From Verrucomicrobiota bacterium (GTDB lineage: Bacteria > Verrucomicrobiota > Verrucomicrobiia > Chthoniobacterales > Xiphinematobacteraceae): a stretch of 64,000 nucleotides of DNA. The stretch lies in assembly GCA_023269545.1 (NCBI GenBank), contig JAHFTB010000011.1:1-64000 (forward strand), in the 5' to 3' direction. The notes beneath the pieces are model-generated. The model saw only the letters and a program-made list of their open reading frames with translations. It was not told the DNA's origin and searched no databases. A program made the translations under genes and the position numbers. This document shows, piece by piece, positions 1 to 7,850 of the stretch. The stretch's first letter is position 1. The number at the start of each line of letters is the position of its first letter.

Positions 1-418
1 TGAACCCGATCATCGGTGGCATCGAAATCTAGAATCAATTCTTCGGGGGCTTCTTTAAAGGAAGCAATAAATTCTTCCACCATGACCTTGTGCATTTCCC
101 ATGCTGTGGCTCTCTCTGCCCGTCCTTCCAGCCGGCAGAGCGTGGGGCTGGAGGCCAACTCTTGATCACGTTCAACTGCTGTTTGCCAGACCAGATCTCT
201 GCGTAAGTGATCATGGTCATTGAGGTCTTCATAGCCCAGTACAAGCCCATAGATACGTTGTCGCAACATGTCTATCTGACGGTGGGGGATCCTATCGGGG
301 TTGCGTGGATCTTTGAGCGTTGCATTCAGTTTTTCTGCTATTAAATACTGGAAATTCCACTTCTTCCCCATTACATTTTGCAAGCAGCGAAGTCTCTTTT
401 GGTTTTGGCTTTATCATC
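1..418 (-). pseudogene. IS1380-family transposase, decayed and cut by the window edge
   Basis: On the minus strand, codons from 372 down to 1 read without a stop and contain hallmarks of IS1380-type DDE transposases: LRQRIYGLVLGYEDLNDHD, then LCRLEGRAE, and near the left edge LDFDATDD, the first-aspartate region of the catalytic core. The expected N-terminal segment is in another frame: from the ATG at 418, NGEEVEFPVF resembles the family start. About 40 residues expected between the two parts (the glycine-rich SDGG region) are missing. A deletion plus frameshift therefore separates start from core, and the element is probably dead. The rest lies outside the window, so its far end and terminal repeats cannot be judged. 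Family assignment is from motif recognition. Confidence 0.8.
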
Positions 419-789
419 TTGAACTATAACGCATTACGCGTGAGGCTTCGCTGCCTTTTTGCCCTTATCATGAATTTTTCGGATTAGCTATCCGTTACGT
501 AATTTTCTCGATGGATTCTATGCAGATCCCAAGCCCGAAAAACTCTTGGAAGCACAGATCAGAGGTAGAGCGGAATTCCTTTAAAATGAGAACGGCAGCG
601 CTCCCGCTATAGTCTTTTTGGACAGGCTCTCACAGTTTTTAGGAAGGATAGACATACAGAATGCATGGGATGATTTATTTAATCTGTATATGGAAGCATT
701 TGTATTATAAACAAGTTGCGGAAAATAAAGTGAAGGTTAAATTATGTGTCACGCTTGGAATGGCTATTTTTTCACGTTATTAATATCTC
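419..789. other. Gene-poor gap with repeat copy and possible gene remnant
   Basis: No convincing intact gene. A plus-strand open stretch at about 476-584 ends with the residues EAQIRGRAEFL and a stop. It looks like the C-terminus of a lost protein, and its last codons and TAA lie inside the repeat copy at 568-594 (sequence GCGGAATTCCTTTAAAA). Immediately after it, about 600-640, is a segment (CGCTATAGTCTTTTTGG) that recurs in slightly changed form near 44830. No clear promoter or ribosome-binding site for the gene starting at 790 was seen. Confidence 0.4.
568..594 (+). repeat. TATAGCGG-family interspersed repeat, short copy
   Basis: The core GCGGAATTCCTTTAAAA plus TGAGAACG is shared with longer copies at 10114-10178 (reverse orientation) and 17029-17093. 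This copy has lost the 3' half (GTGCCTGGGATTTTTGATT) found in the other two. It provides the stop codon of the small remnant reading frame that precedes it. Confidence 0.6.
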
Positions 790-3700
790 ATGTGGACTGC
801 GATCGATAAATCTGACAATACCATCGTATCATCATTAAATGGAATTTTTGATAGTTCTAAGACTTCGCAGTCTAAAAAAAGCTGCGAATTGCCTTCAGGA
901 AGCGAATGGATAACGCAATGCTTGCTTAAAGAAAGCCCGGTTCCTGGGCGGAATACGATATTAGCAAATGAAGCGAATGTCTTTGTGAATGAACCCCTCC
1001 TGAGTGACAATCAAAATGGAATATCCGGAGTTTTGTTTAAACGAATACGTAGGGTTTTACCTCTGGCAATAGATTACTATAAGGAGCGTATTCAAAATAT
1101 ACCCTTGGATCAAATTCCAAAGATAAATCCGGAATTTTTTTCTATGTTAAGTGCAAGGCAACTTAATGCTTGGGCGATTCAGGCCAGGAATGGAGAAATG
1201 GGTAATAACAAATCGAAGAATTCTTGGCCGGTAAATAGTTTGCAACATACCAGTAAAGAGCAGCTTCAAAGAATTCCTAAAAATGTCATTCCCATCCTAA
1301 GTCCACAATTTTGGGAAACCCTCAGTGAATTAAGAACGGACAAAGTGAAGGAAATGCATCAGTCGCAATTGGCAGTGATAACGAAAGAAGTGCTATTGGA
1401 GGTAGCGAAAAAAAACTATGCCTTTATGTTGGCACTGATTGAAAAAAACGTGATTACGGAGACGCAATTTAATGAATGGCAGCAGCATTCCATTTCCACG
1501 GTTACGAAAAGAAAGCGCGATGTGTCCGATGTGGAAAAGGAACCTCAGAACAGCAAATTACCGAGGAAACGTAACCTGGTGGTAGTGGCGTTGGAAGCGG
1601 AACGGGAAACGGGGGAACAGAAAAGAGAACGTGAAAAAGCGACAGAGAATTATCGACAGAAGGAGAGGGGCGGGCATATTACGGATGAGTATAAAATAAT
1701 TGTTCGATCCAATGGGGGAAAGCTTATTTATAAGTATCACTCTGGTGCTCATGAATATCGGGCAGTGGAGAAATTTCCCAAAGAAATGAGCCATGTGGAT
1801 CAGCTTGTTGTAATAGGGCATGCGGAGGATGGTCAAATGGCAGGGTTGCCTCCGGAAGAGTTGGCAATTAAGTTTCGACAGCTGTTTAATAAAATAAAAT
1901 ATATTGATACAATTAATCTGGAGGGCTGTCAATTAACAGGGAGGTTTCAAAGTGATTTTCTTAAAAAATTTGTGACAAAGGAGAGAGATGTCATTGCAGG
2001 AGGTTCCTCACTGATAATCGATGAGCGATTTGCAAACGTAAAAGTGTCAGTGCCCTTGTTTCCTTTAGATATTGCAGGATCGGCGGCAGAGGGAGCGGAT
2101 GGGACGCTGATTCAAGCAGGCGTGCGCCTTTATGAAAAGAATCGAGAGCTTCTTCATTATACCTCCGAAACAAGATTGGTGATGCGATTAAATCCCGATA
2201 ATCCCAGTGAATTATTTTCCAGCTTATCTCAGGCAAAAGCGGATGGAGAAAAAAAGGGTGCCCGTGCACCCGAGCATGGAGGACCTTTTGGTAACATAGG
2301 TCCATTTGATTATGCACGGTATCAGCAGAAATTAAATAAAACCAGTCAGATAGTGGCAAGTTGGGGAGAGGGGATGAGGAAGGTGAGGCAGCATGTGATG
2401 GGAAGTGTAGAGCGTAGTTTCTATCAGGAAGATTCAGAATTGGTGGTGGTAATTCCGAAATTAAAAAAGGAAGGAGAGAAGTTTTTGGTGTCTGTAGTGA
2501 ACTCAAAAACTCAAATGAGTAGGAAGATAGAAGTTCCTCAAAAGCTGGCGGAGGAAATATTAGCTAATCAGGAGCAATCAAAGCGTACAACTGAAACATT
2601 AAGGGACTTATTGGAGAGGAGACCTGATGGATCGCTCAGGATAAAGGAAGGATTTAAGAGCAGGGAGGGACATCCGGACGGCAGTATCAATGTGGCATTT
2701 TTTATTATGGCGTTGCTGAGCGCTGTAAAGGGAGAGAAACTCTCGGCAGAGGAAAAACTGAGTTTGTATTGGAATTTGGGAGGAATGAATGTGGCTGTAG
2801 GCAGGGATGGGGTAGAAATTGGAAAAGTCGTGAGCGAACTGATGGAGAGTGGGGCGGCGGTGGAACGGACCCTGGAAATTTTGGGACGTATTTTTGAGGG
2901 AGCAAATCTGGTAGTGATGGTCGGATCAGTGGGATTTAATGTATATGAATTGGCAACTACGAAAGATTCGGTAAAACGTATGGGATTGGCGGTGGGATTA
3001 GGATTTAACCTGGCGGCGATAGGAGTTCAGGGAAGTAGTATGCTGGTGAGTGGGTTGTTCCCCGCTGCAGCTGAAACGGCGGTAGCATTCGGACCAATGG
3101 CCGTGCCATTGATAGGGCTGGGATTTGGATTTTCTGCGCTAGGGGAACAAATTGCAGATAATAATAAAAAAACACACGATTTTTATCAGTATTTTGCGCA
3201 CATTTTTGACATCGTCGATCATAAGAAAGTATATACTAAAAAGAATCATATAGACATTTCGGATAATATTATTTCGTTGGAAAAGGTAAATTTTCGAAAC
3301 GGAACAATAACAGCTGCGGAGATTAAATTAGTGGAAAGCTACAAAGAAAAAGGATTTTTTGCATGGGCATTTGGGGCAGCGCCAACACATACGTATATTC
3401 CCGGAGTGGGTTACCATTATTTCAATGTATTAAAGAATAGAAATACGGAATTCGATACAGAAGGCAACATATTTTCTTTGTCCAATACACCCCCTGTAAA
3501 AATATTTACTAAGTTTATTGATGCTGCCACCGGTTTGAGTACTGAGGAGCAAGATGCCGAAAACAGAATCAAGGAGGCCGCCACCGCATCGCGCAGCGAT
3601 GCTGAATTGCAAAATTCCTGGCACAATTTGAAACCTCAGGCTGAGGTGACTTATCTGGAGGGGACACAAGAGGTGCTTTTGGATGGGAAGCGGAGAACGC

Positions 3701-5325
3701 TTCTGTTTCGGTCCGAAAATAATCATCCTCAAGCAATAGGGAAATTACGCCATATGGTGGAGGGAGGTGGCGGCGATTATATTCTGCAAGGATTAAATTC
3801 CGGAGTGAAACTCACCCTAAAAGATGGAGAAGCAGGTCCTTCTACCTACCGTATGAATATCAGTAAGGAGGAATTACTAGGGGAGAATGATGTTCGCTGG
3901 ATCATTAGTGGAAATCAGAAAACTCTGGAGATTCAGTGTAAGAGTGGAAGGATAATTAAAATTGATGTAAGCGGATTGAATCCGGATTCAAAATTGACAG
4001 TTATCGGAGCAGAAAAAATAGGGCGAGAAGTGAATGTGAGCAGTGGAAAAATTCAAATTAATACTCTGGATTTGAGAGAAGGGATACAGGACGTTTCAAG
4101 TTATTTGGACGGTATGGCAAAAAAAGGAAAACTGGCGGACTTGGTATCTGTTGTGCAAGGTCCGGCCGTACCCACCCCGCTTAAAGCAGATGCTAGTGAG
4201 GAGGAAAAAACGGCTTATCTTAGTAAGGTGAAGGAGGTCGAGAAGCTTGCTATCCGGATTGCCTACGATAGTAAAAATCGAAGATTTATAATACCCGGAA
4301 AGCATTATTCCATATTTCCGCTAGACTCATTGCAAGGCAACGAAGCCAGGAGTCCATGGTTAGGAACTCGGCTAGTGGGAGTTACCGAAGAGCAAGCCTT
4401 CTTTTTCGATCCCATTCAGCGGAGGCTGATACGGACTGATCGTTCTAAAAATAAGGAGATAGCAAGCTATGAGTTGAGATTTGGAAATTCTGAGAGTCGT
4501 ATCGAGGGAGTGATCCAGATGAAGGAGCAGATTGTGATGAAACAAGTAGTTCCTCTGGCAGTAGGAAAAGAAGTAAATTTGCTTTATTTATTAAAAGAGG
4601 ATAAGTGTGAATTAGTAGAAATATGTGGTTTGGATTCGGCGCGATTGAAGAGATTTATGAATTTTTCCGATGATTTTCTGACAGACATGAAGGCTGTCAA
4701 AAATGAGGGGAGTGAATCGGATAAAGGGCATAATAATATGGAAGTATTTGCCCGCCAACTGTGCTTAGAGGATGGGGAAGAGTTTCCCTTAACCTCTTTA
4801 TTGAAAAAATCGGAGCTCTCCGAATGGGTGAAAATCGAAGGAACTGATAGTAAGGGAAATTCACAAACAATGTTTTTTCATATGGAGAATGGTTATAGCG
4901 TACGATTGAATGCTGTGAAGAAGGATATGGTTCTCATCAAGAGTTGGCCCTATCCTTCTTTAACGGGGGGAATGGGACTTTTACTCTGGTCTCCAAAGAC
5001 GCAAATAGCTAATTTTGTTAAATTATTGCCTGGGTATTTCAATCCTGCTAGGATATATTCGAAGGTAGGCAGAGAGAAGAAGCTCATTTATGGCATTAAT
5101 CCGCCAGCAAAATTCCATAAACTTGCGAACAAGGAAATGGTGGTTCCTTTTGTGGAAGGGGATATGGTCTATCTGGTGACTCCGGATGGCAAAAAAATCA
5201 CTATAGTGGATAATTACGGCGCTCAAACATCTACGCAATATGATGTTGCAATAGATTCGGAATCAGATTTTGAAGAGGAAAGGGCTCTTCTTCCAGTTCA
5301 ACCTATCCGCTACGAACGTGTCTGA
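790..5325 (+). CDS. TcdA/TcdB-like large toxin with C80-type cysteine protease-like and pore-forming domains
   Basis: 1511 residues. Residues 1-300 are of unknown function and contain two imperfect repeats (IPLDQIPKINPEFFSMLS at 104 and IPKNVIPILSPQFWETLS at 162). Residues 300-450 resemble the autoprocessing cysteine protease (peptidase C80) of clostridial toxins and MARTX: a strand ending in VVIGHAEDG (candidate His344), then INLEGCQL (candidate Cys380), in the order and approximate spacing of that family. Residues 630-800 match the TcdB translocation region: NVAFFIMALLSAV, then hydrophobic segments at about 700-785. Beta-rich sequence follows to the C-terminus. No glucosyltransferase DXD domain, choline-binding repeats or signal peptide is visible. 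The first 55 codons include a dispersed repeat (874-952), so the start may be recent; no other good start exists before residue 119. The gene is AT-rich and stands alone. Family knowledge predicts delivery into a eukaryotic cell and self-cleavage; that is inference here. Confidence 0.85.
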   Translation: MWTAIDKSDNTIVSSLNGIFDSSKTSQSKKSCELPSGSEWITQCLLKESPVPGRNTILANEANVFVNEPLLSDNQNGISGVLFKRIRRVLPLAIDYYKERIQNIPLDQIPKINPEFFSMLSARQLNAWAIQARNGEMGNNKSKNSWPVNSLQHTSKEQLQRIPKNVIPILSPQFWETLSELRTDKVKEMHQSQLAVITKEVLLEVAKKNYAFMLALIEKNVITETQFNEWQQHSISTVTKRKRDVSDVEKEPQNSKLPRKRNLVVVALEAERETGEQKREREKATENYRQKERGGHITDEYKIIVRSNGGKLIYKYHSGAHEYRAVEKFPKEMSHVDQLVVIGHAEDGQMAGLPPEELAIKFRQLFNKIKYIDTINLEGCQLTGRFQSDFLKKFVTKERDVIAGGSSLIIDERFANVKVSVPLFPLDIAGSAAEGADGTLIQAGVRLYEKNRELLHYTSETRLVMRLNPDNPSELFSSLSQAKADGEKKGARAPEHGGPFGNIGPFDYARYQQKLNKTSQIVASWGEGMRKVRQHVMGSVERSFYQEDSELVVVIPKLKKEGEKFLVSVVNSKTQMSRKIEVPQKLAEEILANQEQSKRTTETLRDLLERRPDGSLRIKEGFKSREGHPDGSINVAFFIMALLSAVKGEKLSAEEKLSLYWNLGGMNVAVGRDGVEIGKVVSELMESGAAVERTLEILGRIFEGANLVVMVGSVGFNVYELATTKDSVKRMGLAVGLGFNLAAIGVQGSSMLVSGLFPAAAETAVAFGPMAVPLIGLGFGFSALGEQIADNNKKTHDFYQYFAHIFDIVDHKKVYTKKNHIDISDNIISLEKVNFRNGTITAAEIKLVESYKEKGFFAWAFGAAPTHTYIPGVGYHYFNVLKNRNTEFDTEGNIFSLSNTPPVKIFTKFIDAATGLSTEEQDAENRIKEAATASRSDAELQNSWHNLKPQAEVTYLEGTQEVLLDGKRRTLLFRSENNHPQAIGKLRHMVEGGGGDYILQGLNSGVKLTLKDGEAGPSTYRMNISKEELLGENDVRWIISGNQKTLEIQCKSGRIIKIDVSGLNPDSKLTVIGAEKIGREVNVSSGKIQINTLDLREGIQDVSSYLDGMAKKGKLADLVSVVQGPAVPTPLKADASEEEKTAYLSKVKEVEKLAIRIAYDSKNRRFIIPGKHYSIFPLDSLQGNEARSPWLGTRLVGVTEEQAFFFDPIQRRLIRTDRSKNKEIASYELRFGNSESRIEGVIQMKEQIVMKQVVPLAVGKEVNLLYLLKEDKCELVEICGLDSARLKRFMNFSDDFLTDMKAVKNEGSESDKGHNNMEVFARQLCLEDGEEFPLTSLLKKSELSEWVKIEGTDSKGNSQTMFFHMENGYSVRLNAVKKDMVLIKSWPYPSLTGGMGLLLWSPKTQIANFVKLLPGYFNPARIYSKVGREKKLIYGINPPAKFHKLANKEMVVPFVEGDMVYLVTPDGKKITIVDNYGAQTSTQYDVAIDSESDFEEERALLPVQPIRYERV
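874..952 (+). repeat. Dispersed repeat (family B) inside the toxin-like coding region
   Basis: This stretch encodes residues 29-54 of the 1511-residue protein. It aligns by eye over about 80 bp with 54161-54244 and more weakly with 44888-44944, both non-coding. The best-conserved part is TTAAAGAAAGCCCGGTTCCT, preceded by GCTT/GCTTTCC so that it can form a short hairpin (GCTTTC pairing with GAAAGC in the 54 kb copy). Confidence 0.65.
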
Positions 5326-5483
5326 TGAGTTCGTGGTTCGTTTTCTATGGTCATTCCTTTTTTTCTCTAGGTTTTGACCCAAACACAAACTCTCGGACAG
5401 GCTCCTAAAAAGCTATTCGGGGACGAAGTATCAATTCACGCGCAAAAACTACCCACCACCCACTTCTACGAACTACGAACTCA
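5326..5483. repeat. 16-bp inverted repeat between convergent genes
   Basis: TGAGTTCGTGGTTCGT at 5326-5341 and ACGAACTACGAACTCA at 5468-5483 are inverted copies with one mismatch. They flank the short space between the convergent toxin-like gene and the phosphoglucomutase gene; the right arm reaches into the 3' end of the latter. The right arm is itself a two-fold ACGAACT direct repeat, and similar heptamers occur near 50690 and 52230. A transcription-termination role is possible but there is no clear T-tract next to a tight hairpin. Confidence 0.45.
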
Positions 5484-7446
5484 TTAAACGATATTGCGCG
5501 TCTTCCTTAAGAAACTTCCAGATTTCATCCAATCGTGCTTCTACTTTTGCCTTGAGAATTGACAGGTCTTCTGGGTTTGCGGAGGGGGACTTTGGACTAT
5601 GTGTCGCAAAGAGATAGTATTTAATTTTCGATTCCGTTCCGGAGGGGCGGACGGCAATTCGGCACTGATCTTCTGTTTCGAATATCATCATGGCCTCTTT
5701 CGGAATGACGTCTCCCTCTACATCCACAATGGTTTCTCTGGAAAAATCGCGGATGTTTGTGACTGGTGTCCCTGCAATAGAGGATGGGGGATGAGTGGTG
5801 TAGGAGGAAACTAAATTTCGAATTTTGGCCGCGCCTTCTGCGCCTTCGAAAGGCATGGAAATACTTCGTTCCAAATAGACGCCAAATGTTTGAAAAATTT
5901 CGTCCAGCAATCCATGGAGGGTAGTGGATTTTTCCCGAGCAAAAGCCGCGAGTTCTGTAAGGATGAGGGCGGCGCTGTTTGCATCCTTGTCTCTCACAAA
6001 ATCGGATGCACTATAGCCATAGCTTTCTTCCCCGCCAAAGATATAGTAACTGGATTCCTTCAATCGGAGGGCGCGTGTTTCCTCTTCACTTAATTTTGTG
6101 TATTCAGCTCGATGAGTTTTGGAAATTTGTTCCTCATATTTCCGCAGTTTTGCTCCGATATATTTAAAGCCTGTGAGGGTTTCCACGCATCGGACTCCGA
6201 AATGTTCACAAATTGTTTTTTGCAGATCGGTAGTGACAAAAGTTTTGAGGCATACCGCATGCGTACGGTTCGCGGCATCCAAAATTCCAAGATCAAAGAG
6301 TTTGGTAATTCGATACCACACGAGAAGTGAGCCGATTTGGTTGCCTGTTAACAAGCGCATTTCATTCGTAGAGTCTCTGGCGGCCACTCCCATGCGGTCT
6401 GCATCGGGATCAGTTCCAATTACGATATCGGCTCCAATACGATTGGCTTCTTCGATTGCAAGGCCTAAGGCTTCGGGTTCTTCCGGATTAGGAGACTTTA
6501 CGGTGGGGAATTGCCCATCCGGTGTTTTCTGAGATTCCACGAGGGAGATGGGAAATCCAAATTCGCGCAGGAGTTTTGGGATAATGGCGATGCCGGTTCC
6601 ATGTAAGGGGGTATAGACTACTTTTGTGGAAGCGGCTTGCCGACGGAGTAATTCCCGGTCTAAAACTAAGGTTTTAAGACGTTCTAAGTACGCGATATCA
6701 ATTTCCGCACCGAGAGAGAGGACTTCTCCTTCATCGTCAGGTGAGGGGGTGTCTCTCGGAATGATTTGATTGACCCGGTTGATGATATTGCTCGCATGGG
6801 GTTCCATAATCTGCGCGCCATCTTGCCAATAAACCTTAAACCCGCTATATTCAGGCGGATTGTGGCTTGCTGTAATGTTGATGCCGGCAGCGGCATGTAA
6901 GTACCGTACGGCAAAGGAAAGTTCGGGGGTGGAACGGGGGCTTGAAAATAATAGGGCATCGCATCCCTCTTCTACGAGGACTCGCGCACAAAGTTCGGAA
7001 AAACGACGGGAAAAATGACGGGTATCATGGGCAATACAGATTCTGGGTCGTTCTTCGCATCCCTCTTGTCGAAAAATTTCCTTCACATACTCAGCTAACC
7101 CTCTTGTTGCCCTGGCAATGTTAAAATCATTGATGGTGTTTGTCCCGACACAGGGGAATTGAGGGCAGTCTTTGGCTGCAGAAGTTCCTCGTTCATTCCG
7201 GGTGACCATGGGGCGAATCGTCTTCCCGCGGAGGCCGCCCGTACCGAAACTCAGGGTTCGGAAAAAACGGTCGTTCAGTTCATCCCAATGTTGCTCTTTG
7301 AGAAGTTCTGTAACCGATTCCCGCGTGAGGGAGGTGCTGTCACTTCTTAACAGAAGATGAATATTTTCCACGGTAGAGGGCAAAAGATGCCCTTTTTCCG
7401 CAGCCTGATCTACTCGAGAGAAAAGCAGTTTCATGGTCGGTTCCAT
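5473..7446 (-). CDS. Phosphoglucomutase/phosphomannomutase family protein
   Basis: Interconverts hexose 1- and 6-phosphates in the cytoplasm, linking glycolysis with glycogen and nucleotide-sugar synthesis. All four alpha-D-phosphohexomutase signatures are present: the active-site loop TASHNPP with phospho-Ser194, the metal-binding loop GTDPDADR near 345, the sugar-recognition loop GGEESYGY near 475, and the phosphate-binding loop VRPSGTES near 620. At 657 residues it is somewhat longer than the usual 550-600 of this PGM2/PgcA-like branch. The start could be the first ATG or the ATG four codons later (7434). It is convergent with the upstream toxin-like gene and divergent from the 751-residue gene. 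Preference for glucose or mannose cannot be read from the sequence with confidence. Confidence 0.93.
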   Translation of the reverse strand: MEPTMKLLFSRVDQAAEKGHLLPSTVENIHLLLRSDSTSLTRESVTELLKEQHWDELNDRFFRTLSFGTGGLRGKTIRPMVTRNERGTSAAKDCPQFPCVGTNTINDFNIARATRGLAEYVKEIFRQEGCEERPRICIAHDTRHFSRRFSELCARVLVEEGCDALLFSSPRSTPELSFAVRYLHAAAGINITASHNPPEYSGFKVYWQDGAQIMEPHASNIINRVNQIIPRDTPSPDDEGEVLSLGAEIDIAYLERLKTLVLDRELLRRQAASTKVVYTPLHGTGIAIIPKLLREFGFPISLVESQKTPDGQFPTVKSPNPEEPEALGLAIEEANRIGADIVIGTDPDADRMGVAARDSTNEMRLLTGNQIGSLLVWYRITKLFDLGILDAANRTHAVCLKTFVTTDLQKTICEHFGVRCVETLTGFKYIGAKLRKYEEQISKTHRAEYTKLSEEETRALRLKESSYYIFGGEESYGYSASDFVRDKDANSAALILTELAAFAREKSTTLHGLLDEIFQTFGVYLERSISMPFEGAEGAAKIRNLVSSYTTHPPSSIAGTPVTNIRDFSRETIVDVEGDVIPKEAMMIFETEDQCRIAVRPSGTESKIKYYLFATHSPKSPSANPEDLSILKAKVEARLDEIWKFLKEDAQYRLMSS

Positions 7447-7850
7447 TCCGCAAGTTAGTACAATTTACCTAAAACAGAGAGAGTTTGGGAAGACAGAAGA
7501 CAATTTAATGATTCCACAGAAATTTTGAAGGATCTTCGTATATTTTTTTATCTGATCATAAAATTTCCGGGAGGCTCCAGAAGGACAGGGGGGCTTTTTG
7601 AGAGTAGGCGACAGGCGCCCGGATTTGGAAATTTATCCAGCATGGAGGAAGGATGGCAGGGAGCAGATTCCAGATGCCTTAAGTCAATTCGAACTCATTT
7701 TATATGGGGTTCGCTCTCTTATGATCATTGGGGAAGTCGGGAGGATGCGCAATAGGTTGTATTAGGCGATCTGGTTCTAACTACCCAATAAAATCAGCAC
7801 GAAATGGAAGGTATTGACTGAAATCTATTGAGACTATCGTAGATTAATAC
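7447..7850. other. Divergent intergenic region, no gene supported
   Basis: Separates the minus-strand phosphoglucomutase from the plus-strand 751-residue gene, so it should hold both promoters. A TTGACT hexamer near 7814 lies about 35 bases before the ATG at 7851, with AT-rich sequence after it, but no well-spaced -10 is obvious. A plus-strand open frame at 7525-7755 has unconvincing composition and no homology that I recognise. Confidence 0.35.

Noticed and set aside
790-1700. Glucosyltransferase (GT44) domain at the N-terminus of the toxin-like protein
   Set aside because: No DXD motif or similarity to the TcdB catalytic domain was seen in residues 1-300; the domain would also need about 540 residues.
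1558-2506. Long minus-strand open frames within the 1511-residue toxin-like gene
   Set aside because: They are antisense to a continuous plus-strand gene with clear domains and have no recognisable motifs.
7525-7755. 76-codon open frame before the 751-residue gene
   Set aside because: Odd composition, no homology and no ribosome-binding site; it probably only occupies the promoter region.
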